DNA of 14,055 bases. Source: DATHSN01 sp035464115. Lineage in GTDB: Bacteria; Actinomycetota; Acidimicrobiia; Acidimicrobiales; SKKL01. The position numbers were made by a program, and so were the translations under genes. The notes below the pieces were generated by a model that made no database searches, had not been told where the DNA came from, and saw nothing but the letters and a program-made list of their open reading frames with translations. Numbering within the stretch: position 1 is the stretch's first letter; every line of letters begins with the position of its first letter. Below, piece after piece: positions 7,910 through 13,378 of the stretch. Location: the NCBI GenBank assembly GCA_035464115.1, contig DATHSN010000413.1:1-14055 (forward strand), read 5' to 3'.

Positions 7910-8722
7910 TCAGGCCGCGCCGGCGCCGGCGCGGCGCAGCAGCGCGGCGAGCTCGTCGAAGATGCCCGCCGGGGCGGCCAGGGCGAACTCGCTCGACGGC
8001 GGACCGCCGTCGAGATCGCCGACGCGCAGCCCGGCCTCGGCGGCCACCAACCAGCCCGCGGCGAAGTCCCAGGGGTTGAGCCCCCGCTCGTAGAAGGCGT
8101 CGACCCGACCGCAGGCGGCCGAGCACAGGTCGACCGCGGCGCCGCCCATGCGGCGGATGTCGCGCACCTCGGGCAGCACGTGGGTGAGCACCTCGGCCTG
8201 GAGGCGGCGTCGCTCCGGGAGGTACGAGAAGCCGGTGGCGACGAGGGCGAGGTCGAGGCGGTCGAGGCCGGTGCCCCTGATCGGCGCGTGGTTGCGGCGG
8301 GCGCCGCCGCCCCGGGTGGCGGTGAACAGGTCGTCGTGGAGCGGGTCGGCGACGACGCCGACGATGGGCTCGCCGTCGACGAGGGCGGCGATCGACACCC
8401 CGAACCCCGAGTGGCCGTAGACGAAGTTGGTGGTGCCGTCGATGGGGTCGACGACCCACTCGATGCCCGAGGTGCCGACCACCTCGGTGCCCTCCTCGCC
8501 CCGGATCCCGTCGTGGGGGCGATCGCGGAGCAGCCCCTCGACGATCAGGCGCTCCGAGGCCTCGTCGGCGTCGGTGACCAGGTCGGTGAGGCTCGTCTTG
8601 GTCGACGAGCGCACGCCGCCCTGGGTGAGCGCGTCGAGCAGCAGCTCGGCGGCACCGAGCGCGAGCCGCTCGGCGAGCGAGAGCAGGGGGTCGAGGTCGT
8701 CCACCGCGTCACCGTAGGGCAC
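7910..8722 (-). CDS. inositol-monophosphatase-family phosphatase
   Basis: Mg-dependent sugar/inositol phosphate phosphatase of 270 residues, the usual family length. The three metal sites are intact: GEE at 75-77; motif DPIDGTTNF at 92-100 with D92 and D95; and NPWDFAAG at 216-223 with D219. The S44-TDLVTDAD segment (44-53) matches the family's first conserved block. Likely substrates are myo-inositol 1-phosphate, fructose 1,6-bisphosphate, histidinol phosphate or PAP; the sequence alone does not separate these. The GTG at 8722 is the chosen start, but a GTG at codon 7 is also possible and neither has a convincing ribosome site. An 18-bp perfect palindrome lies 9 bp upstream. The neighbouring two-component genes lie beyond a hairpin downstream, so functional linkage to them is not established. 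Confidence 0.9.
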   Translation of the reverse strand: MPYGDAVDDLDPLLSLAERLALGAAELLLDALTQGGVRSSTKTSLTDLVTDADEASERLIVEGLLRDRPHDGIRGEEGTEVVGTSGIEWVVDPIDGTTNFVYGHSGFGVSIAALVDGEPIVGVVADPLHDDLFTATRGGGARRNHAPIRGTGLDRLDLALVATGFSYLPERRRLQAEVLTHVLPEVRDIRRMGGAAVDLCSAACGRVDAFYERGLNPWDFAAGWLVAAEAGLRVGDLDGGPPSSEFALAAPAGIFDELAALLRRAGAGAA

Positions 8723-8731
8723 GGCCCCACG

Positions 8732-8749
8732 CCGTCGCCCGGGCGACGG
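8732..8749. repeat. 18-bp perfect palindrome upstream of the phosphatase gene
   Basis: CCGTCGCCC joined directly to its reverse complement GGGCGACGG. It lies between the stop of the small membrane protein (8757) and the GTG start of the phosphatase (8722). It could be an operator for a dimeric regulator or a terminator stem. At this base composition one such palindrome per window is not far from chance, so function is unproven. Confidence 0.4.
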
Positions 8750-8756
8750 ACCGGGA

Positions 8757-9089
8757 TCAGCCGCGCGGGGCCGGCCCGCGCCGTTGGCGCTCGTCGATCG
8801 TGCGCCACTCGGTCATGGCCCGCAGGGTGAGCACCGCCACGATGGCCACGCCACCAGCCGCGATGACCGCGCCGATGAGCGCGCCGACGCCGGCCAGCGC
8901 CGTGCACCCGTCGTCGCACTGCAGGTCGGTGACCGCCCACCCGATCAACCCGCCGCAGGCGCCGGCGACCACGATGGCGGCGAACGCCAGCACGCGCGCG
9001 AGCGTCGAGGGCACGGCGGCGCCGGAGCTGGCGGGGCTCGAGCCGGCGGGGCCGCGGGGCTCGGGGGAGGGGGTGGCCGCGTCGGGCAT
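8757..9089 (-). CDS. small two-helix membrane protein of unknown function
   Basis: Hypothetical integral membrane protein of 110 residues. The first 29 residues are Pro/Ser/Ala/Gly-rich and probably disordered. Two hydrophobic helices follow (about 30-52 and 64-89), joined by a short loop with Cys58 and Cys62 and two acidic residues (CDDGC). The tail (92-110) is basic and polar (WRTIDERQRR), which by the positive-inside rule suggests both ends are cytoplasmic. I do not recognise the family. The start is ATG at 9089. A TACCAT lies 8 nt upstream on the same strand and may be a -10 element. It is the first gene of the minus-strand run and diverges from the mannosyltransferase across 39 bp; the phosphatase gene follows 34 bp downstream. 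Reality as a gene rests on clean membrane segments and tidy placement rather than on recognised homology. Confidence 0.75.
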   Translation of the reverse strand: MPDAATPSPEPRGPAGSSPASSGAAVPSTLARVLAFAAIVVAGACGGLIGWAVTDLQCDDGCTALAGVGALIGAVIAAGGVAIVAVLTLRAMTEWRTIDERQRRGPAPRG

Positions 9090-9115
9090 GGCCCACCATG
9101 GTACGGGACCGCCCC

Positions 9116-9121
9116 TAGTGT
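9116..9121 (+). promoter_or_regulatory. possible -10 of a leaderless promoter for the mannosyltransferase
   Basis: TAGTGT fits the actinobacterial TANNNT -10 pattern and ends 7 nt before the GTG at 9129. No Shine-Dalgarno precedes that GTG, so a leaderless transcript starting at the start codon is plausible. No clear -35 is seen. A minus-strand TACCAT at 9098-9103 could serve the divergent gene. Confidence 0.35.
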
Positions 9122-9128
9122 CCCCGTC

Positions 9129-9851
9129 GTGCGGACCCTGGTCGTCGTGCCCACCTACAACGAGGCCGAGAACGTCGACGAGGTGCTGCGGCGCCTGCGG
9201 TCGGCGGTGCCCGGCGCCGACGTCCTCGTCGTCGACGACGCGAGCCCCGACGGGACCGCCGAGCGGGCCGAGGCGGTGGGCGCCGAGCTGGGGTCGGTGC
9301 AGGTGCTGCGCCGCGCCGGCAAGAGCGGGCTCGGGTCGGCGTATCGCGCCGGGTTCGCCCGCGGCCTCGCCGAGGGCTACGAGGTCCTGGTCGAGATGGA
9401 CGCCGACCTGTCGCACGACCCCGCGGCGTTGCCCTCGCTGCTGTCGGCGGTCGAGGACGGCGCCGACCTCGCCATCGGCTCGCGCTACGTCCCGGGCGGC
9501 GCCATCCCCACCTGGTCGCTGCGGCGCCTGCTGCTGTCGCGGTGGGGCAACCGCTACGCGTCGATCGTGCTCGGGCTCGGTGTCCGCGACGCCACCTCCG
9601 GCTATCGCGCCTATCGGGCCGAGCTGCTCGCCCAGGTGCCCCTCGACGAGGTCCAGGCCGACGGCTACGGCTTCCAGATCGAGATGGCGTACCGGGTGCG
9701 GCGCCTCGGCGGCACCATCGTCGAGCTGCCCATCTCGTTCAGCGACCGGCTGCGGGGCACCTCGAAGATGTCGGGTCGGATCATCGTCGAGGCGCTTCTG
9801 CTCGTCACGTGGTGGGGGCTGCGCGACCGGGTGCTGCGACGCGGTCGCTGA
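9129..9851 (+). CDS. polyprenol-phosphate mannosyltransferase (DPM1-type GT2)
   Basis: Family-2 glycosyltransferase of 240 residues expected to make polyprenyl-phosphate mannose from GDP-mannose, the donor for extracytoplasmic mannosylation. Motifs run in the usual order: PTYNEAEN (8-15), VVDDASPDGT (34-43), the metal-binding DAD at 91-93 in MDADLSHDP, GSRYVPGG (117-124), SGYRAYR (157-163), GYGFQIEM (179-186) and FSDRLRGTSKMS (204-215). The last two are characteristic of dolichol/polyprenol phosphate mannose synthases rather than other GT2 enzymes. There is no C-terminal membrane domain, so it resembles the soluble DPM1 or mycobacterial Ppm1 catalytic module; the C-terminal EALLLVTWWG patch may attach to the membrane. 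GTG at 9129 is the only start that keeps the first beta strand. No lnt-like acyltransferase gene is adjacent, unlike in mycobacteria. Confidence 0.9.
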   Translation: MRTLVVVPTYNEAENVDEVLRRLRSAVPGADVLVVDDASPDGTAERAEAVGAELGSVQVLRRAGKSGLGSAYRAGFARGLAEGYEVLVEMDADLSHDPAALPSLLSAVEDGADLAIGSRYVPGGAIPTWSLRRLLLSRWGNRYASIVLGLGVRDATSGYRAYRAELLAQVPLDEVQADGYGFQIEMAYRVRRLGGTIVELPISFSDRLRGTSKMSGRIIVEALLLVTWWGLRDRVLRRGR

Positions 9852-9854
9852 CCG

Positions 9855-9887
9855 CGTTCGGTGCGCCGCGTGAGGTCGGGCCGAACG
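9855..9887 (+). terminator. inverted repeat after the mannosyltransferase gene, weak terminator candidate
   Basis: CGTTCGG (9855-9861) and CCGAACG (9881-9887) form a 7-bp stem with a 19-nt loop just after the mannosyltransferase stop and just before the putative -35 of the next gene. The loop is long and there is no U-tract. It may equally be an operator for the next promoter. Confidence 0.3.
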
Positions 9888-9892
9888 ACTCC

Positions 9893-9927
9893 TTCACTCT
9901 GGGTGCTCGAGGGTCGATACTGGTGAC
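9893..9927 (+). promoter_or_regulatory. putative leaderless promoter for the HTH membrane protein
   Basis: TTCACT (9893-9898) resembles a -35 element. It is followed by a 17-bp spacer, then GATACT (9916-9921) as a -10, and 6 nt later the GTG start at 9928. This is the textbook spacing for a housekeeping promoter firing exactly at the start codon, and no Shine-Dalgarno is present. The hexamers are only partial matches to TTGACA and TATAAT. Confidence 0.5.
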
Positions 9928-10986
9928 GTGAGCGATCCAGGCGACCCCACCGCGACTGCTGTCGATCTGGGAGCGATCCCCACGGCGCGGCTGGCGTACC
10001 ACCTGCGCGCCGCCCGCCAGCGATCGGCGCTCGCGCTCGACGATCTGGCTGCTCGTCCCGGCCACTCGTTCGGTGTCGACCTGCTCACCCGGGTCGAGGT
10101 CGCCGACATCGACCTCACCGACGGCCAGGTGCGCGAGCTGCTCGACCTCTACGGCGTCGACCCCCGCGACGTGGCCCCGGAGCGGTCGCGCCTGGTCATC
10201 GACCTCGAGGCCGGCACGGTCGCGTCGGGTCCCCACGTGGCCGACGTCCCCGGGGGCGCCGACCCCGACGAGGTCCTCAACCGGTACCTGGCGCTGGTGT
10301 ACGAGATGCGCGGCCTGGCCACCGGCACCCCGGTCCCGCTGCGCGCCCTCGACCTCGACGTGCTGTCGCGGGCCCTCGAGATCCCGCCCGCCACCATCGA
10401 GGCACGCCTCACCATCTTGATGGCGTCGCCGTCGCCCGTGGTGGCCGAGATGCGCCGGAGCCTGCGGCGCCGGCTGCTCGTGCCCGCGGTCGGCGCGGTG
10501 GTCGCCGTCACCGCCGCCGGGTTGCTCATCCTGCTGCCCGGCTCCGACGCCGACACGGCCGTGGGCCCCACCCTGGGGGCCCGCATCGCCGTCGACGCCA
10601 GCACCGCGCTCACCCAGGCCACCGCCGGCGCCGCCGACCAGCCGGCGCCCCCGGTGCCCCAGGTCGCGCCGGCGCCGCCCGAGGTGGCGCCCGCGCCGCC
10701 CGAGGTGGCGCCCCCGGCGCTCGAGGTGGCGCCCCCGGGGGCCGACGACCCTGTCATCTCCGACGCTCCGCTGGTGGTGGAGAACCCGGCCGTGGCCGAG
10801 GCCCCGGCGCCCCAGCCGGCGCCCCAGCCCGCCCCGCCGGGGGCCGACGACCCGGTGATCACCGACGACCCGCTCGTGGTCGAGAACGACACCGTGGAGG
10901 TGGCCCCACCGGGGGCCGACGATCCGGTGATCTCCGAGGAGCCGCTGGTGGTCGAGAACGACGCCGCGGAGGACCCGGCGCCGTAG
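9928..10986 (+). CDS. membrane-anchored HTH protein with repeated extracytoplasmic tail
   Basis: Single-pass membrane protein of 352 residues. An XRE-like helix-turn-helix region occupies about 20-80 (LAYHLRAARQRS to LLDLYGVDP). A second compact helical segment (about 113-165) includes LDVLSRALEIPPATIEARL, which also looks like a turn-helix unit. A basic stretch (RRSLRRRLL, 177-184) precedes one membrane helix (about 184-203), which puts the N-terminus in the cytoplasm. The rest (about 205-352) is Pro/Ala/acidic: VAP-based 7-residue units (246-266), then three 19-residue units at 268-286, 302-320 and 326-344. The architecture recalls RodZ-type cytoskeletal linkers or membrane-bound regulators, but no specific function can be assigned. 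The GTG start sits exactly at the expected start of a leaderless transcript. It stands alone between the mannosyltransferase and the esterase. Confidence 0.85.
   Translation: MSDPGDPTATAVDLGAIPTARLAYHLRAARQRSALALDDLAARPGHSFGVDLLTRVEVADIDLTDGQVRELLDLYGVDPRDVAPERSRLVIDLEAGTVASGPHVADVPGGADPDEVLNRYLALVYEMRGLATGTPVPLRALDLDVLSRALEIPPATIEARLTILMASPSPVVAEMRRSLRRRLLVPAVGAVVAVTAAGLLILLPGSDADTAVGPTLGARIAVDASTALTQATAGAADQPAPPVPQVAPAPPEVAPAPPEVAPPALEVAPPGADDPVISDAPLVVENPAVAEAPAPQPAPQPAPPGADDPVITDDPLVVENDTVEVAPPGADDPVISEEPLVVENDAAEDPAP
10663..10725 (+). repeat. three 21-bp coding repeats (VAP[A/P]nnE units)
   Basis: Tandem 7-residue units VAPAPPE, VAPAPPE and VAPPALE at residues 246-266 of the HTH membrane protein, in perfect 21-bp periodicity. 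A fourth start, VAPPGAD, runs into the longer repeats. They probably form an extended proline-rich stalk outside the membrane. Confidence 0.85.
10729..10959 (+). repeat. three dispersed 57-bp coding repeats (APPGADDPVI units)
   Basis: Units APPGADDPVISDAPLVVEN, APPGADDPVITDDPLVVEN and APPGADDPVISEEPLVVEN lie at 10729-10785, 10831-10887 and 10903-10959. Protein identity is high while many third codon positions differ (for example ccc/ccg, gtc/gtg and ctg/ctc), which suggests the peptide itself is maintained. Confidence 0.9.
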
Positions 10987-11012
10987 CGCACCGCTCGCAC
11001 CGCCTCCGCTAC

Positions 11013-11029
11013 GTTCGCCCCGAGCGAAC
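11013..11029. promoter_or_regulatory. inverted repeat in the esterase leader, possible operator
   Basis: GTTCGC (11013-11018) and GCGAAC (11024-11029) flank a 5-bp centre. They lie just after or overlapping a TACGTT (11010-11015) that could be a -10 element, and directly before the GAGGAGG ribosome site of the esterase. The placement suits a repressor site for the esterase operon. No -35 is apparent. Confidence 0.3.
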
Positions 11030-11030
11030 C

Positions 11031-11037
11031 GAGGAGG
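11031..11037 (+). promoter_or_regulatory. strong ribosome binding site of the esterase
   Basis: GAGGAGG precedes the ATG at 11041 with 3 further bases between. It is one of the few clear plus-strand Shine-Dalgarno sites here and fixes the start of the four-gene cluster. Confidence 0.7.
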
Positions 11038-11040
11038 CCC

Positions 11041-12552
11041 ATGTCCCCGCAGCCGCGCCACGCGCCCGAGATCACGTTGTCGGTCGGCAGGCTCCGGGGG
11101 GCCCTCGACGACGGCGTGGCCGCCTACCGGGGGATCCCCTACGCGGCACCACCGGTCGGCGCGGCGCGCTTCGCCCCGCCCCGCCCGGCCGCGCCGTGGG
11201 ACGGCGTGCGCGATGCCACCGAGTTCGCCACCGCCGCACCCCAGAACAGCTCGCCGCTGATGCGGCCCGAGCCCACCTCGGAGGACTGCCTGGCGCTCAA
11301 CGTGTGGACGCCCGACATCACCGGCTCCGCGCCGGTGATGGTCTGGATCCACGGCGGCGGCTTCACCACCGGGTCGGGGTCGTCGTCGCTCTACCGCGGG
11401 GCGGCGCTGGCCCGCCGGGGCGTCGTGGTGGTCACGCTCAACTACCGGCTGGGCGCGCTCGGGTTCCTCCACCTCGCCGACCTGGGCGGTGAGGCCTGGG
11501 CCGGCTCGGGCAACCTCGGGCTGCTCGACCAGGTGGCGGCGCTCGACTGGGTGGCCGAGCACATCGGCGCCTTCGGGGGCGACCCCGACCGCGTCACGGT
11601 CTTCGGCGAGTCGGCCGGGGCCATGAGCGTCGGCGCGCTGCTCGCCGTGCCGGCCGCCACCCGACGGTTCGGTCGGGCCATCCTGCAGAGCGGCGCCCAG
11701 GCCCACGTCCACGAGCCGGCCGCCGCCTCCGAGGTGGCGCGCCGCCTGCTGGCTGCGGTCGACGTCGATCCCGGCGATCTCGACGCGCTGCGCGACGTGC
11801 CGGTCGAGCGCCTCCTCGGCGCCCAGGCCGCGGTGGCGGCCGAGACCGGCGGGTCGGGGCTCCCGTTCCAGCCGGTGGTCGACGGCACCGTGCTCGTCGG
11901 CCACCCCGCCGATGCGGTGGCCGCCGGCGCCGCGGCGGGCATCGACCTGCTCGTCGGCACCACCCTCGAGGAGACCCGCCTGTGGACCGTCATGGGTGGC
12001 GAGAGCCCCGAGATGGCCGAGGACCACCTCGTCGCCCGCTTCGACCGGGCGCTCGGCGAGGCCGGGATCGACGGCCACGAGGCCCTGGCCGTGTACCGCC
12101 AGCGCCTGGCCGGCGCGCCCGCCGCCGACGTCGCCACCGCGCTCAGCACCGACCAGGTCTTCCGGGCCCCCGCCATCCGCCTGCTCGAGCGCCAGGCGCC
12201 CCACGCGCAGGTGTGGTCGTACCTGTTCACCCGGCGCAGCACCGCCCACGGCGGCGTCCTCGGGTCGTGCCACGCGCTCGAGCTCCCGTTCGTGTTCGAC
12301 ACCCTCGACGCCGACGGGATGCGCGGCTTCGTCGGCGAGCGCACCGCGGCGGTGCGGGCCCTCGCCGCGGCCATGGCCGACGCCTGGGTGGCGTTCGCCA
12401 CCGCGGGCGACCCGTCGACGCCCGCCCTCGGCACCTGGCCGCCCTACGCACCGTCGCAGCGGTCCACCATGGTCCTCGACGTCGACCCCCGGGTCGAGGA
12501 CGACCCGCTCGCCGCCGAGCGCGAGCTCTGGGCGCGGGTCGGCGGCCGATGA
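11041..12552 (+). CDS. type-B carboxylesterase
   Basis: Alpha/beta-hydrolase of the carboxylesterase type-B (cholinesterase-like) family, 503 residues. The early GIPYAAPPVGAARF block (31-44) and EDCLALNVW (81-89) are family hallmarks. HGGGF (104-108) forms the oxyanion hole. The nucleophile is Ser191 in GESAG (189-193), with the acid probably Glu311 in GTTLEET and the general base His411 in SCHALELPF. All three triad positions are present, so it should hydrolyse carboxylic esters; the substrate is unknown. No signal peptide is seen, so it is probably cytoplasmic. The ATG has a strong GAGGAGG site. The stop overlaps the next gene by 4 bp (ATGA), making it the first gene of a coupled four-gene string with the TIGR03792-like protein, Nudix hydrolase and DinB. 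Confidence 0.93.
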   Translation: MSPQPRHAPEITLSVGRLRGALDDGVAAYRGIPYAAPPVGAARFAPPRPAAPWDGVRDATEFATAAPQNSSPLMRPEPTSEDCLALNVWTPDITGSAPVMVWIHGGGFTTGSGSSSLYRGAALARRGVVVVTLNYRLGALGFLHLADLGGEAWAGSGNLGLLDQVAALDWVAEHIGAFGGDPDRVTVFGESAGAMSVGALLAVPAATRRFGRAILQSGAQAHVHEPAAASEVARRLLAAVDVDPGDLDALRDVPVERLLGAQAAVAAETGGSGLPFQPVVDGTVLVGHPADAVAAGAAAGIDLLVGTTLEETRLWTVMGGESPEMAEDHLVARFDRALGEAGIDGHEALAVYRQRLAGAPAADVATALSTDQVFRAPAIRLLERQAPHAQVWSYLFTRRSTAHGGVLGSCHALELPFVFDTLDADGMRGFVGERTAAVRALAAAMADAWVAFATAGDPSTPALGTWPPYAPSQRSTMVLDVDPRVEDDPLAAERELWARVGGR

Positions 12553-12881
12553 ACCTCGTCGAGCCCGGCGCCGCGGTCGAGGTCCTCGAGTTCGCGGTGG
12601 AGCCGCACCTGCGCGACCGCTGGCTCGAGGTCGAGCGCGACACCTGGACCGAGTTCCTCCGCCGCCAGCCCGGCTTCGTGCACAAGCAGGTGTGGCTCGA
12701 CCCCATCGACGAGTCGCGGGTCACGGTCGTCATCTGGTGGGCGTCGCGCGCGCAGTGGAAGCAGATCACGCCCGAGCAGGTCGCCGCGGTCGACGCCGAG
12801 ATGGGGGAGTGGTTCCGCGACAGCGCGCTGCGCGAGCACGTCGTGCGCTCGACGTGGGGACCCTCCGGGTCCGTGCGGTGA
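12549..12881 (+). CDS. TIGR03792-like small protein (ferredoxin-like/ABM fold)
   Basis: Protein of 110 residues that I recognise from memory as resembling the TIGR03792 family of small proteins related to antibiotic-biosynthesis-monooxygenase-type dimeric barrels. The pattern is VEVLEFAVEP (10-19), RDTWTEFLRRQPGFVHKQVW (30-49), an acidic linker DPIDES and a second strand VTVVIWWASRAQWKQI (58-73), then a helix. The GFV-K-VW and W-S--QWK elements are the distinctive ones. No member function is established. The ATG overlaps the esterase TGA by 4 bp and its own TGA overlaps the Nudix GTG by 4 bp, so it is translated with both. No signal peptide or membrane segment is present. Confidence 0.82.
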   Translation: MNLVEPGAAVEVLEFAVEPHLRDRWLEVERDTWTEFLRRQPGFVHKQVWLDPIDESRVTVVIWWASRAQWKQITPEQVAAVDAEMGEWFRDSALREHVVRSTWGPSGSVR

Positions 12882-13378
12882 GCGACCCGCCGCGCCGCTG
12901 GGTGGTGGGTGCCGGGGTGATCCTCGGCCCCGACGGGCTGTTGCTCGTGCGCAACCTCCGCCGCGACGGTCGCCACGACTGGTCGCCTCCCGGTGGCGTC
13001 ATCGACGAGGGCGAGACCGTGCTCGACGGGTTGACCCGCGAGGTGCGCGAGGAGACCGGGCTGCGCGTCACCCGGTGGGTCGGCCCTCTCTACCGGGTCG
13101 AGACCACCGCGCCGGGCCTGGGATGGCACCTGCGGGCCGAGATCCACCTGGCGGTGGGATGGGAGGGCCGGCTCGGCCCGGTCGACGACCCCGACGGCAT
13201 CGTGGTCGAGGCCCGCTTCGTCGACCCCCTGCGCTGCGGTGAGCACCTCGTCGGCGGGCACCCGTGGGTGGGCGAGCCCCTCCTCGAGTGGCTCGACCAG
13301 CGCTGGGACGTCCCCCGCACCTTCGCCTACCACGTCGAGGGGCGCCGACCCGGCGAGCTGGTCGTCACCCGCACGTGA
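12878..13378 (+). CDS. Nudix hydrolase
   Basis: Nudix-family hydrolase of 166 residues. The full Nudix box G-x5-E-x7-REVREETGL spans about 40-62, with the metal-binding REVREE at 54-59, so the catalytic signature is intact. The family cleaves nucleoside diphosphates linked to another moiety. The specific substrate (oxidised dNTP, ADP-ribose, NADH or other) cannot be read here, although a role in cleaning the nucleotide pool is attractive because the next gene is a lesion-bypass polymerase. The GTG start overlaps the previous stop by 4 bp (GTGA) and the TGA overlaps the dinB GTG by 4 bp. The C-terminal 40 residues (FAYHVEGRRPGELVV) lie outside the core fold and do not match a domain I know. 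Confidence 0.93.
   Translation: MSDPPRRWVVGAGVILGPDGLLLVRNLRRDGRHDWSPPGGVIDEGETVLDGLTREVREETGLRVTRWVGPLYRVETTAPGLGWHLRAEIHLAVGWEGRLGPVDDPDGIVVEARFVDPLRCGEHLVGGHPWVGEPLLEWLDQRWDVPRTFAYHVEGRRPGELVVTRT

Noticed and set aside
9090..9416. Longer form of the small membrane protein reaching into the mannosyltransferase
   Set aside because: The added residues lie antisense to the conserved mannosyltransferase N-terminus; ATG at 9089 leaves a clean divergent gap.
10663..10959. CRISPR-like spaced repeats
   Set aside because: The units are in frame, encode a repeated peptide, differ at third codon positions and have unequal spacing.
9805..12273. 822-codon minus-strand frame spanning the HTH protein and esterase
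   Set aside because: It is Gly/Arg/His-rich antisense translation covering two real plus-strand genes and a promoter region; no domain is seen.
11912..12877. Longer reading of the Nudix gene through the esterase
   Set aside because: The upstream part is Arg/Pro/Ser-rich out-of-frame reading of the esterase; the Nudix fold begins right after GTG 12878.
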